From Sphingomonas melonis (lineage in GTDB: Bacteria; Pseudomonadota; Alphaproteobacteria; Sphingomonadales; Sphingomonadaceae), in the NCBI RefSeq assembly GCF_013409985.1, contig NZ_JACCBY010000003.1, positions 124,001 through 188,000 on the forward strand: a stretch of 64,000 bases of DNA. Direction: 5' to 3'. Under the pieces are notes generated by a model. The model did no database searches and was not told the origin of the DNA. It saw only the letters and a program-made list of their open reading frames with translations. This document shows positions 32,990-41,428 of this stretch, in pieces; position 1 is the first letter of the stretch; each line of letters starts with the position of its first letter. A program made the translations under genes and the position numbers.

Positions 32990-34036
32990 TCACACCGGCG
33001 ACCAGGTGATCTCGTCCTCGCCCTCGTCATTCTCCGGCACCGTATCCGGCCCCGGCCCGATCGCCTCGAGCAATTTGTCGAGCACCCAGTCGACGCCCGT
33101 CCCCGCCGCACCCGACAGCGGGATCACGTCGGTGCCGCTCTCTTCCGCCAGTTCGGCGGACAGGGCCTCGATCAGCTCGTCGTCGAGCATGTCGATCTTG
33201 TTGAGCGCGACGACGTGCGGCTTGTCGATCAGGCCGCCGCCATAGGCCTCCAGCTCCTCGCGGACGATGCGATAGCTTTCGGCGACATCGTCGTCATTGG
33301 CGTCGACCAGGTGGAGCAGCACGCGGCAGCGTTCGATGTGCCCCAGGAACCGGTCGCCGATGCCCGCGCCATCCGCCGCGCCCTCGATCAGGCCGGGGAT
33401 GTCGGCGACGACGAACTCGCGGGCGTGGTGGCGCACCACGCCGAGCTGCGGCCGCGTGGTGGTGAAGGCATATTCACCGACCTTGGCCTGCGCATTGGTG
33501 ACCGCGTTGATGAAGGTCGACTTGCCGGCATTGGGCAGGCCGACCAGCCCCGCATCGGCGAGCAGCTTGAGCCGCAGCCATACCCACGCCTCCTCGGACG
33601 GCCAGCCGGTGCCGTGCTGGCGCGGCGCCCGGTTGGTCGAGGTCTTGTAGCTGGCGTTACCGCGGCCGCCGTCGCCGCCTCGTAGGAAGATCTCGCGCTG
33701 GCCGACGCGGGTGAAGTCGAGCAGCACCTCTTCCTTGTCCTCGGACAGCACCTGCGTGCCGACCGGAACCTTGATGACGAGGTCGTCGCCGCCACCGCCG
33801 GTGCGGTTGCTGCCCGACCCGCCCGAGCCGCGCGGCGCGCGGAAATGCTGGGTGTAGCGGAAATCGATCAGCGTATTGAGGCCGGCGACCGCCTCGAAGA
33901 TGATGTCGCCGCCCTTGCCGCCGTTGCCGCCGTCGGGGCCGCCGTATTCGATGAATTTCTCGCGCCGGAAGCTGACGGCGCCGGGGCCGCCCGAGCCGGA
34001 GCGGACGAAGATCTTGGCCTGGTCGAGAAAATGCAT
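32990..34036 (-). CDS. obgE: GTPase ObgE
   Basis: 348 residues. The Obg glycine-rich fold (GGPDGGNGGKGGDIIFEA, GDGGRGNASYKTSTNRAP) occupies residues 1-158, followed by the G domain with P-loop GLPNAGKSTFINAVTNA, DIPGLIEGAADGAG and NKIDMLD. It acts in ribosome assembly and stress control. The C-terminus is acidic and short (NDEGEDEITWSP), as in alphaproteobacteria. It heads the minus-strand series towards lptG. Confidence 0.96.
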   Translation of the reverse strand: MHFLDQAKIFVRSGSGGPGAVSFRREKFIEYGGPDGGNGGKGGDIIFEAVAGLNTLIDFRYTQHFRAPRGSGGSGSNRTGGGGDDLVIKVPVGTQVLSEDKEEVLLDFTRVGQREIFLRGGDGGRGNASYKTSTNRAPRQHGTGWPSEEAWVWLRLKLLADAGLVGLPNAGKSTFINAVTNAQAKVGEYAFTTTRPQLGVVRHHAREFVVADIPGLIEGAADGAGIGDRFLGHIERCRVLLHLVDANDDDVAESYRIVREELEAYGGGLIDKPHVVALNKIDMLDDELIEALSAELAEESGTDVIPLSGAAGTGVDWVLDKLLEAIGPGPDTVPENDEGEDEITWSPV

Positions 34037-34152
34037 GGCGCCTCTTTAGCGTGCCGCGCGCGGACGGCCACCCCCGCGGTTGCTTTGCCGTCGCCCGCCG
34101 GGTGCAACAAGATCATTGAACCGCCGTTTCGGCTGGCGCTAAGACTTGGCGG

Positions 34153-35145
34153 GTGACGACGCTGCACGATTCCCGGGGCGATCAGGCGCCCAGACGATTG
34201 GCGTGGCAACGCGTCTTCAGCTCGGATGGCCTGCCCGACGCGCAGCGCTATGCCTGCTGGCGCGACGCCGACATCGCCAACCTGTCGGCGCGGTTCGACA
34301 CATCGCCGCACGAACCCTTCGCCGTTGCCATGGACTGGCTCGACCTCGGCACGATCGGACTCGGCCAGGCGCGGATCACCGCGCAGGACTGGGTCCGCCG
34401 GCGCGAGAATATCGCGCGCGACCAGTGCGACGATCTCGTCGTCAACGTCCGCCATCAGGGCGGCGCGCGCGGCGACATGGCCGGCCGCGACCTGATCGCG
34501 CCGGGCGGGTCGGTCGTGCTGGCCGATCTTGCGCAGGTGCAGGCGCACGCATCGGATGCGTCGATCTGCACCGGCTTCACGCTGCCGCGCGCGCTGGCCG
34601 AGCAGATGCTGCCCGCCTCGGTGCGCAGCCTGCATGGCCATGTCATCGCGCCCGATCAGGCGGCGCTGCTGGTCTCGCACCTCGCGACGCTGCGCGACAA
34701 TGCGCATCATCTGCCGGTGACCAGCGCGCCGGCCCTGGCGCAGACCGTGCTCGACCTGTTCACCATCGCCGTGTCGGCCAGTCTCGGAACCGCTCCGGCG
34801 GACGTGGACCAGCGGGAACGCGGGCTGCTGGTCGAGCTGCGCGAGACGATCGAGCGGCACTTGGGCTCGCCCTCGCTCAACACGACGCGGCTCAGCCGGA
34901 CGCTCGGCGTATCGCGCTCGACGCTGTATCGCCTGTTGCAGGAGGAGGGCGGGGTGCAGGCCTATATCCGTACCCGCCGGCTCGCGCGGATCGCGGAAAG
35001 TCTGCGCACCGCGGGCGACCGGCAGACGATCGCGATGCTCGCCGAACGCTGGGGATTTTGCGATGCCGCCTATCTCGGGCGGGCGTTCCGCGAGGTCTAT
35101 GGCATGACGCCGGGCGACTATCGCGCGCAGCATGGCGTGGTCTGA
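34153..35145 (+). CDS. AraC family transcriptional regulator
   Basis: 330 residues with a GTG start. The N-terminal 210 residues are an AraC-binding-domain-2 type sensor (ALPRALAEQMLP region), and the C-terminal 100 residues hold two helix-turn-helix motifs: TTRLSRTLGVSRSTLYRLL and AERWGFCDAAYLGRAFREV, ending YGMTPGDYRAQ. This matches FeaR/transcriptional activators of the AraC_binding_2 group. It is a single gene, divergent from obgE, with no obvious target beside it. Confidence 0.88.
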   Translation: MTTLHDSRGDQAPRRLAWQRVFSSDGLPDAQRYACWRDADIANLSARFDTSPHEPFAVAMDWLDLGTIGLGQARITAQDWVRRRENIARDQCDDLVVNVRHQGGARGDMAGRDLIAPGGSVVLADLAQVQAHASDASICTGFTLPRALAEQMLPASVRSLHGHVIAPDQAALLVSHLATLRDNAHHLPVTSAPALAQTVLDLFTIAVSASLGTAPADVDQRERGLLVELRETIERHLGSPSLNTTRLSRTLGVSRSTLYRLLQEEGGVQAYIRTRRLARIAESLRTAGDRQTIAMLAERWGFCDAAYLGRAFREVYGMTPGDYRAQHGVV

Positions 35146-35278
35146 ACGGCGATAACCGCCGACCGGCGCCGCGACCCCCATCGCGACGCCGATCGGCAGC
35201 ACCGGCGAGCGAATGCCTGGAGCATCGCCCGTCCGGCATCCCCTCCCGTGACAACGTGCCTTTATGCGGCCGTCGTCT

Positions 35279-35337
35279 TCGACTCGAGTCGATGTCACGT
35301 GCTGTCCGACCAGCCGCGACCCTCGATAGTTAACTAT
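35279..35337. other. Cluster of palindromes in a convergent gap
   Basis: The 260-bp gap between the ends of the AraC and TetR genes contains TCGACTCGAGTCGA (35279-35292), CACGTG (35297-35302) and ATAGTTAACTAT (35326-35337), all perfect palindromes, in DNA less GC-rich than the surroundings. A direct repeat cattgccggtgt follows (35382, 35400 region). Both neighbouring genes end here, so these are not ordinary promoter operators. I see no gene in the gap. Confidence 0.6.
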
Positions 35338-35405
35338 ATCGCCCGATTTCCCCGCGGAGCAGGGCAGTGACCATTGCCGGTGTGCCAATCGACATTGCCG
35401 GTGTC

Positions 35406-35996
35406 TCAGTCATGCGGCGCGCAGGGCGAAACGAGCATCGCCACCGCCAGATCGCGCGCCCGCTCGCGCGGCAGGCCGAGCGCGCGCGCCATCGGGGCGC
35501 CGAGCAGCGCATCGCCCAGCGCCATCAGCACCAGATGCAGCGTCTCGTCCTGGATCGGACGGCAGGCGGTCTCGACACGCCCGGCCAGATCCTCGACCAG
35601 CGCGCGCACCGCAGCGAGGATCGGATCGAGCGCATCGCGGTTGCCCGACAGGATCATCCAACTCGCCAACGCCCCCGCGCCGCCGCCGTCGAACGCATCG
35701 AAGACGAGATCGACGATCCGGCGCGGGTCGGGCTCCGCACCGCGGTCGCGCAACAGCGCCTCGCGAATCGTCGCGGTGATGTCGGTCGCCATCCGCGCGA
35801 TCAGCGCCAGTTGCAGTCCGGCGGCCGAGCCGAAATGGTGGAGCAGATTGGCGTGGGTGCGGCCGATCCGCGCACCGACCGCCTTCAGCGTCACCGCCTG
35901 CGGCCCCGCTTCGAGCAGCAGCGCCTGTGCGGCGGCAAGCGCGGCGTCGCGGCTTTCGGCGGGGGGCAGGCGCTTGCGATGGGTTGCGGCGGACAG
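35406..35996 (-). CDS. TetR family transcriptional regulator, probable CTG start
   Basis: About 196 residues. The helix-turn-helix region reads VTLKAVGARIGRTHANLLHHFGS, preceded by ESRDAALAAAQALLLEAGPQA, which is the first helix of a TetR domain. No ATG, GTG or TTG lies in frame between the upstream TAG and this helix; the first GTG (at 35894) is inside the DNA-binding domain and would remove helix 1. The best full-length start is CTG at 35996, giving LSAATHRKRLPPAESRD. It diverges from the metal-dependent hydrolase gene and may control it. Ligand unknown. Confidence 0.75.
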   Translation of the reverse strand: MSAATHRKRLPPAESRDAALAAAQALLLEAGPQAVTLKAVGARIGRTHANLLHHFGSAAGLQLALIARMATDITATIREALLRDRGAEPDPRRIVDLVFDAFDGGGAGALASWMILSGNRDALDPILAAVRALVEDLAGRVETACRPIQDETLHLVLMALGDALLGAPMARALGLPRERARDLAVAMLVSPCAPHD

Positions 35997-36011
35997 GGCA
36001 GGAGCCTACTT

Positions 36012-36044
36012 ACAAGGATGTCAGTACGGGGCGATCGCCCTTGT
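36012..36044. promoter_or_regulatory. Candidate operator between TetR and hydrolase genes
   Basis: The 60-bp divergent gap contains a perfect 12-bp palindrome GGGCGATCGCCC (36029-36040), and ACAAGG (36012) with its inverse complement CCTTGT (36039). TetR regulators commonly bind such sites between divergent genes. Inferred from position only. Confidence 0.4.
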
Positions 36045-36056
36045 TTGGAGGTTTCC

Positions 36057-36908
36057 ATGGCGAAAGCAACCACGCCGGACGATCTGGTCATCACTCCGCG
36101 CGACCGGCGCTTCGGCCGCGGCATGCGGATGGGCCGCTGGTGGCTCAACAACGATCCGATCGCGACCGCCTTCTACAATGCGCTGTCGGTCACCTTTCCC
36201 AAGGGCGAGGGCTATTTCGTCGACAGCGTGCGCAAGTTCCGCGACGGCACCCCGCCCAAGCTGACCGGCGAGATCAACGCCTTCATCAAGCAGGAGGTGA
36301 TGCACACCCGCGAGCATGTCGCCTTCAACCGCCATGTCACCGACCAGGGCTATGACGTGCGGCGACTCGACAAGGACGTCGACGATGCGCTGGCGCTGAC
36401 CAAGGGGCGGCCGCCGATCGCCAGCCTTGCCGCCACCACCGCGCTCGAACATTTCACCGCGATGCTCGCACACGAACTGATCGCCGATCCCCGGCATCTC
36501 GCCGGCGGCGAGACGCAGGCCAAGGCGCTCTGGCTGTGGCATGCCGCCGAGGAGATCGAGCATAAGGGCGTTGCCTACGACACCTGGCTGCACGCAACGA
36601 AGGATTGGCCGCGCTTCACGCGCTGGCGGGTCAAGTCGATGGTGATGCTGATCACGACGTGGCGATTCTTCACCGGGCGTACGCGCGGCATGCTCGAACT
36701 GCTGCGGCAGGACGGGCTGACCGGACCGAAGGTGTGGGCGCAGCTGTTCTGGTATGCGTTCGGCAATCCCGGCATGGCGCGCAAGGTCGCTGGGGTCTGG
36801 GCGGCCTATTTCCTGCCCGGCTTCCATCCGTGGAAGCATGACGATCGCGCGCTGATCGGTCTGGCGGAGAGCGATTACGAGGCCGCCGTTATGCCGCGCC
36901 CGGCCTGA
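36057..36908 (+). CDS. Metal-dependent hydrolase family protein (PF10118 type)
   Basis: 283 residues starting MAKATTPDDLVITPRDRRF after GGAGG. Carboxylate/histidine motifs repeat in a helical, ferritin-like pattern: FIKQEVMHTREHVAFNRH, EHFTAMLAHELI and WHAAEEIEHKGVAYD, which can bind a di-metal centre. The family is named predicted metal-dependent hydrolase (Metal_hydrol), with no firm substrate. Divergent from a TetR gene that probably regulates it. Confidence 0.82.
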   Translation: MAKATTPDDLVITPRDRRFGRGMRMGRWWLNNDPIATAFYNALSVTFPKGEGYFVDSVRKFRDGTPPKLTGEINAFIKQEVMHTREHVAFNRHVTDQGYDVRRLDKDVDDALALTKGRPPIASLAATTALEHFTAMLAHELIADPRHLAGGETQAKALWLWHAAEEIEHKGVAYDTWLHATKDWPRFTRWRVKSMVMLITTWRFFTGRTRGMLELLRQDGLTGPKVWAQLFWYAFGNPGMARKVAGVWAAYFLPGFHPWKHDDRALIGLAESDYEAAVMPRPA

Positions 36909-36958
36909 CGAATCGCCGGGCTTCAACCGCCGGCCCGAAAGGCGCTAGGGACAGCGGC

Positions 36959-37621
36959 ATGACGCGATATGCGAAACGCTTCTGGGTTCTGGGCGCCGCC
37001 ATGGCGGGGCTCGCCGGTTATGTCGATGCGATCGGCTTCCTCAAGCTCGACGGGCTGTTCGTCTCGTTCATGAGCGGCAATTCGACGCGGCTGGCGGTGG
37101 GGGTCGCCTTGGGCCTGCCGGTTGCCGGGATCGCGATGGGGCTGATCGCCGCCTTCGTCGGCGGGGTGCTGGCGGGGACGATCGTCACCACCATGGCGGG
37201 GGCGCGGCGCAAGCCCGCGACGCTGATCGGCGTCACCGTGTTGCTGGCGGGTGCGGCGGCGACCGATGGCCGGGTCTCGACCGGCTGCACGACCGCGTTG
37301 CTCGCGGCGGCGATGGGGATGGCCAACACCCTGTTCCAGCACGACGGCGAGGTCAGTGTCGGCGTGACCTATATGACGGGCGCGCTGGTCAAGTTCGCGC
37401 AGCGGCTGGCGGCGGCGATTCTCGGCGGCCCGCGCTGGGCGTGGCTGCCCTATCTGCTGCTGTGGTGCGGACTGGTCGGCGGCGCGGTAATCGGCGCGAT
37501 CGTCTATCCGCGACTCGGCACCGCCAGCATCGCGGTCGCGGCCGGAGTCGCGGCGATGCTGACGGCCTATGCGGCATGGCTCGGACCCTCCGACCGCGTG
37601 GCGGCGCGGCGCGCGCGCTGA
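36959..37621 (+). CDS. YoaK/DUF1275 family membrane protein
   Basis: 220 residues with about six hydrophobic helices. AGYVDAIGFLKLDGLFVSFMSGNST near the N-terminus is the DUF1275 signature, and GMANTLFQHDGEVSVGVTYMTGALVKFAQ its second half. Function is unknown; a small-molecule transporter has been suggested for the fold. It lies 50 bp after the hydrolase gene on the same strand. Confidence 0.88.
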   Translation: MTRYAKRFWVLGAAMAGLAGYVDAIGFLKLDGLFVSFMSGNSTRLAVGVALGLPVAGIAMGLIAAFVGGVLAGTIVTTMAGARRKPATLIGVTVLLAGAAATDGRVSTGCTTALLAAAMGMANTLFQHDGEVSVGVTYMTGALVKFAQRLAAAILGGPRWAWLPYLLLWCGLVGGAVIGAIVYPRLGTASIAVAAGVAAMLTAYAAWLGPSDRVAARRAR

Positions 37622-37634
37622 GGATCGATTCGCC

Positions 37635-38180
37635 TCACGCCGCGATCGGCATCGCGGCCTCGCATCGGTCGGTGAGATCGAGCTCGTAGCCCAGCGTCGG
37701 CGCCGCCTCGGCGCGGGCCGGCGACCGGCGCATCGTCGTCCGGCCGGTGGCGCGGAAGCCCAGCTTGCGCAGCACCGCGCCCGAGGCGGGATTGTCGGCG
37801 AAATGCCACGCATCGAGCCGGCGCAACGGCAGCGCATGGCGCGCCATCTCGACGACCGCGCGGCCCGCCTCGGTCGCATAGCCACGGCCCCAGGCGGACG
37901 GCGTCAGCCAATAGCCGAGGTTCGGGCACCCCTCGTGGTCCGAGATGCCGATGCCGCCGATCAGCGCCGGCGCGCCGCGATCATGCGCGACGATCACGAA
38001 GCGCGCCTCGTCATGCGCACGCGGCAGCGCGCAAAAGGCGTCCGCGTCCGCCGGGCCATAAGGGTGGGGGACGCGCAACAGCATCCGGGTGACCACATCG
38101 TGGCCGATCGCCTGTGCCAGCGCTGCGGCATCCTCCGGCCAGGCCGGCCGCAGCGTCAGTCTCTTTGTCCTGGCGAACAT
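37635..38180 (-). CDS. GNAT family N-acetyltransferase (RimJ/RimL type)
   Basis: 181 residues starting MFARTKRLTLRPAWPEDAAA after GGAGAGAG. The acetyl-CoA loop is AWGRGYATEAGRAVVEMA, with LRRLDAWHFADNPASGAVLRKLGF after it, as in Acetyltransf_3 proteins. The acceptor is unknown. It lies downstream of rpmA but a strong terminator separates them. Confidence 0.85.
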   Translation of the reverse strand: MFARTKRLTLRPAWPEDAAALAQAIGHDVVTRMLLRVPHPYGPADADAFCALPRAHDEARFVIVAHDRGAPALIGGIGISDHEGCPNLGYWLTPSAWGRGYATEAGRAVVEMARHALPLRRLDAWHFADNPASGAVLRKLGFRATGRTTMRRSPARAEAAPTLGYELDLTDRCEAAMPIAA

Positions 38181-38252
38181 TCTCGCTCTCTCCTTGGCCG
38201 TGCCGCTGCCACGCGCATGTGACGCGGCAGGGACAAAAGGTTGGGGAGCAAG

Positions 38253-38282
38253 AAAAAAGGGAGCCGGGGTGACCCGTCTCCC
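38253..38282 (-). terminator. Rho-independent terminator of rplU-rpmA
   Basis: Read on the minus strand, GGGAG-a-CGGG, loop TCAC, CCCG-g-CTCCC is followed directly by TTTTTTCTT. It lies 72-101 bp after the rpmA stop. A further hairpin (GCACCGC, CTGG loop, GCGGTGC; 38294-38311) precedes it. Stem plus T-run make this the clearest intrinsic terminator in the window. Confidence 0.85.
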
Positions 38283-38353
38283 TGATTTGGCTGGCACCGC
38301 CTGGGCGGTGCGACCGGGTCACCCTGGTGGGCAACCCGGCTGGTTACCCGATG

Positions 38354-38623
38354 TTATTCGGCAGCTTCCGCCATAATCTGCACCGAGCAGAATTTACGGC
38401 CGAGCTTGCCCTCGTGGAACGCCACGCGGCCGTCGACGAGCGCAAAAAGGGTGTGGTCCTTGCCGATGCCGACATTGGCGCCCGGATAGAATTTGGTGCC
38501 GCGCTGACGCACGAGGATGTTGCCGGCGATCGCTTCCTGACCACCGAACTTCTTCACGCCGAGGCGACGACCGGCCGAATCGCGACCGTTGCGCGACGAA
38601 CCGCCTGCTTTCTTATGTGCCAT
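38354..38623 (-). CDS. rpmA: 50S ribosomal protein L27
   Basis: 89 residues, [20 protein letters not shown] followed by LGVKKFGGQ and [14 protein letters not shown], the invariant L27 sequence near the peptidyl-transferase centre. No N-terminal extension needing cleavage is present. It is 27 bp after rplU, the standard pair. Confidence 0.98.
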   Translation of the reverse strand: MAHKKAGGSSRNGRDSAGRRLGVKKFGGQEAIAGNILVRQRGTKFYPGANVGIGKDHTLFALVDGRVAFHEGKLGRKFCSVQIMAEAAE

Positions 38624-38650
38624 GCTGCTCTACTCCTGTGCGCGCTGGGC

Positions 38651-38947
38651 TCAGCCGACCGAAACGATCTTGAGGATCGTGTGGTTCTGGCGATGGCCGT
38701 TCTTGCGGCGATAATTGTGACGGCGGCGCTTCTTGAAGACGATGACCTTCTCGCCCTTCGCCTGCGCGACGATCTCGGCGGCGACGGTCAGACCCTCGAC
38801 GCTCTTCAGCTCGGAGCCTTCGCCCGCGAGCAGGACATCACCCAGCGTGATCGATGCGCCGGCTTCGCCATCCAGCTTCTCGACGACGATCTTGTCTCCG
38901 GCGGCGACGCGATACTGCTTGCCGCCCGTGCGCACGACTGCGAACAT
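38651..38947 (-). CDS. rplU: 50S ribosomal protein L21
   Basis: 98 residues starting [18 protein letters not shown], ending [19 protein letters not shown] plus TILKIVSVG, complete and typical of L21. A GTG four codons upstream abuts a GGGAA ribosome-site-like run and is less likely. First gene of the rplU-rpmA operon, with a promoter at 39011-39039. Confidence 0.97.
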   Translation of the reverse strand: MFAVVRTGGKQYRVAAGDKIVVEKLDGEAGASITLGDVLLAGEGSELKSVEGLTVAAEIVAQAKGEKVIVFKKRRRHNYRRKNGHRQNHTILKIVSVG

Positions 38948-39010
38948 GGCTTTAGTCACTTCCCAAAAAACATATGCCCGCTCGGGTAGGCCCGGCGGGA
39001 TGAGCGGTCG

Positions 39011-39039
39011 CAGCTAAGGAAATAGCACGTCGCTGTCAA
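39011..39039 (-). promoter_or_regulatory. Promoter of rplU-rpmA
   Basis: On the minus strand a consensus -35 box TTGACA (39039-39034) is followed after 17 bp by TAGCTG (39016-39011), 64 bp before the rplU start. The -35 match is perfect; the -10 is weak. Confidence 0.6.
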
Positions 39040-39042
39040 CCT

Positions 39043-39066
39043 CCGACGCCGTGATTCTGGCGTCGG
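39043..39066 (-). terminator. Hairpin after hspQ, probable terminator
   Basis: CCGACGCC and GGCGTCGG form an 8-bp perfect stem with an 8-nt loop, 19 bp beyond the hspQ stop and just before the rplU promoter. There is no T-run after it on the minus strand (GAGGTTGAC), so termination may be incomplete or Rho-aided. Confidence 0.5.
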
Positions 39067-39084
39067 GCGGCGATTCAATCCGAC

Positions 39085-39471
39085 TTAATGGCGATGTTCG
39101 CGGCGCAACGCATAGCGGCCGTCGGCGAATCCGGTGAACAGCCCGGAAATCGCCGGATGGTCGACCGGCTCGTCGCTGTCGTCCGCCACCAGATTCTGCT
39201 GGCTGACATAAGCGATGTAGCTCGATTCCATATTCTCGGCGAGCAGATGGTAGAAGGGCTGGTCCTTGGTCGGGCGCACGCTCTCCGGAATCGCCTCATA
39301 CCATTCGTCGGTGTTCGAGAAGACGGGATCGACATCGAAGATCACGCCGCGAAAGTCGAACAGGCGATGGCGCACCACGTCGCCGATCGAAAAGCGGGCA
39401 TGGGCGATCGCGGGGGCTTCGATCTCGACGAAGGGAAGCGCACCGGTAGGATCGTGTCGAGGCATGGGCAT
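39085..39471 (-). CDS. hspQ: Heat shock protein HspQ
   Basis: 128 residues. The YccV/HspQ domain is seen in FSIGDVVRHRLFDFRGVIFD, PVFSNTDEWYEAIP, KDQPFYHLLAENMESSYIAYVSQQNL. HspQ proteins bind hemimethylated DNA and, in enterobacteria, act as specificity enhancers of Lon. The N-terminal extension of about 25 residues and C-terminal GLFTGFADGRYALRREHRH are typical of alphaproteobacteria. ATG at 39465 is an alternative start. Confidence 0.9.
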   Translation of the reverse strand: MPMPRHDPTGALPFVEIEAPAIAHARFSIGDVVRHRLFDFRGVIFDVDPVFSNTDEWYEAIPESVRPTKDQPFYHLLAENMESSYIAYVSQQNLVADDSDEPVDHPAISGLFTGFADGRYALRREHRH

Positions 39472-39510
39472 AATTTAGTGGTCTTTCTGCGCTGCACAAG
39501 CGGAAGGGTG

Positions 39511-39539
39511 TTGCCACCGCAAAACGAACCCGTTAGAGG
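39511..39539 (+). promoter_or_regulatory. Candidate promoter of tRNA-Ser
   Basis: TTGCCA (39511-39516) and TAGAGG (39534-39539) are spaced by 17 bp, 50 bp before the mature tRNA. Placement suits a tRNA promoter; box matches are moderate. Confidence 0.4.
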
Positions 39540-39589
39540 CGCGCCCTCGACCGACCGATCAGGCCTTCGCGCCTCGAAACGTCTTCTGC

Positions 39590-39679
<90 letters not shown>

Positions 39680-39698
39680 CTTTCCCTACCGGGCGAAC

Positions 39699-41327
39699 TC
39701 AACCGACGCCGGTCGGCCCGTCGATGACGCGGCGGACCTTGGTGGCGAGCTCGCTGCGCTTGTAGGGCTTCTGGATCAGCTCGAACTCGGCGCCGCGCGC
39801 GTCGACCCGCTCGATCGACGATTCGGCATAGCCGGTGGTGAGCAGCACGCGCATGCGCGGACGGCGGCGCTTCACCTCGCGGGCGAGCATCACGCCGTTC
39901 ATGCCGCCGGGCATGATGAGGTCGCTGAACAGCAGGTCGATCGTGCCGGCCCCGTCGAGCAACTCCAGCGCCGCATCGGCATTGTCGGCGCGCAGCACGG
40001 TATAGCCGAAGTCGGTCAGCACCGCCTCGGCATAGTCGCCGACGTCCTGCTGGTCCTCGACGAGCAGCACCGTCTCGTTGCCGCGCTTGTCGGCGAGCGG
40101 GCGTGAGGCCTGCGATCCCTGCGGCTCGACCGCGGCGGCCTCGCACGGGAACAGCATCCGCACCGTGGTGCCGTGGCCTTCCTCCGAATAGATGCGCAGC
40201 GAGCCGCCCGACTGCTTCATGAAGCCATAGACCATCGACAGGCCGAGCCCGGTGCCCTTGCCCTGATCCTTGGTGGTGAAGAACGGCTCGGTGACGCGGG
40301 CGAGGATTTCGGGCGACATGCCGGTGCCCTGGTCGGCGATGGTGAGCATGACGTAATGGCCGGGTTCGAGCTCGCCGAAGCCCTTGTCGCCCGCCTCGAT
40401 CGTGCGGTTGCTCGCCTCGATCGTGATCGTGCCGCCGTCGGGCATCGCGTCGCGCGCGTTGAGCAGGATGTTGATCACCGCCAGCTCGGCCTGGGTCGGG
40501 TCGATCCGCGCGTTGCAGATGTTGGGGGCCTGGCGGATATCGACCTTGATCGCGCCGCCCGCGGTCCGCTCGATCAGCGGCTGCAACTGGTCGAGCAGGT
40601 CGCCGAGGTTGACGACGCGGCCCTGCAGCTTCTGCTTGCGCGAGAAGGCGAGCAATTGCTGGGTGAGCGTCGCGCCGCGCTCCGCCGCCTGCATCACCGC
40701 GCGCATCGATCGCGCGGCCTTCTGGCGGTCGAACTCGCCGTCGCGTTCCAGGTTGGACAGGATGATGTCGCCGAAGCCCTGGATCACCGTCAGCAGATTG
40801 TTGAAATCGTGCGCGACGCCGCCGGTCAGCTGCCCGACCGCTTCCATCTTCTGCGCCTGGCGCAGGGCCTCTTCGGCATCGCGGCGGCGGGTCACGTCGA
40901 GCTGCGAGGCGAAATAATAGACCAGCCGGCCGTCGGCATCGAACACCGGCGACATGAACAGCGCGTTCCAGAACGCGGCGCCATTCTTCTTGTAGTTGAG
41001 GATCTCGACCGAGGTCTCGCGTCGCTGCTCGATCGAGCAGCGCAGTTCGGCGATCGTCTCGCGGTCGCTGTCGGGCCCCTGCAGCAGGCGGCAGTTGCGG
41101 CCGATCAGCTCGTCCCGGCTGTAGCCGGTCATGTTGATGAACGCCGGATTGGCGAAGACGATGGGATTGTCGTGCTGATTGGGATCGGTGACGATCATCG
41201 GCATCCGCGTGGTCGAGACCGCCGCGAAGAAGATGCCGTTCTTGTCGTCCGCCATGTCGTGGTTGACGACGCTTTGCAGGTGAGGGGGCGGCCCGCCCCG
41301 CGGTTTTTCCGGCGTTCCGTCGGCCAT
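39699..41327 (-). CDS. LOV-domain hybrid histidine kinase with receiver domain
   Basis: 542 residues, no membrane segment. Residues about 30-145 form a LOV/PAS domain with the flavin-adduct motif GRNCRLLQG (Cys79) and FANPAFINMTGYSRDELIG; FYFASQLDVT-type strands close it. HisKA follows with the phosphoacceptor in GGVAHDFNNLLTV (His173), then HATPase (LLNARDAMPDGGTI, DQGTGMSPEI, GTGLGLSMVYGF) and a receiver (VLLVEDQQDVG, LLFSDLIMPGGMNG with phospho-Asp, QKPYK). It probably autophosphorylates in response to blue light and phosphorylates its own receiver. A second in-frame ATG lies at residue 25. It converges on tRNA-Ser. Confidence 0.9.
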   Translation of the reverse strand: MADGTPEKPRGGPPPHLQSVVNHDMADDKNGIFFAAVSTTRMPMIVTDPNQHDNPIVFANPAFINMTGYSRDELIGRNCRLLQGPDSDRETIAELRCSIEQRRETSVEILNYKKNGAAFWNALFMSPVFDADGRLVYYFASQLDVTRRRDAEEALRQAQKMEAVGQLTGGVAHDFNNLLTVIQGFGDIILSNLERDGEFDRQKAARSMRAVMQAAERGATLTQQLLAFSRKQKLQGRVVNLGDLLDQLQPLIERTAGGAIKVDIRQAPNICNARIDPTQAELAVINILLNARDAMPDGGTITIEASNRTIEAGDKGFGELEPGHYVMLTIADQGTGMSPEILARVTEPFFTTKDQGKGTGLGLSMVYGFMKQSGGSLRIYSEEGHGTTVRMLFPCEAAAVEPQGSQASRPLADKRGNETVLLVEDQQDVGDYAEAVLTDFGYTVLRADNADAALELLDGAGTIDLLFSDLIMPGGMNGVMLAREVKRRRPRMRVLLTTGYAESSIERVDARGAEFELIQKPYKRSELATKVRRVIDGPTGVG

Positions 41328-41428
41328 GACGTCCCAAGCGCTAGAGTAGGGCTTGGCCTTATGGCATCGCCGATCGGTGCGAAAAACCCATTTGGCTTGC
41401 CGTTGTTCCCGGACCGGGACGATCCAGT

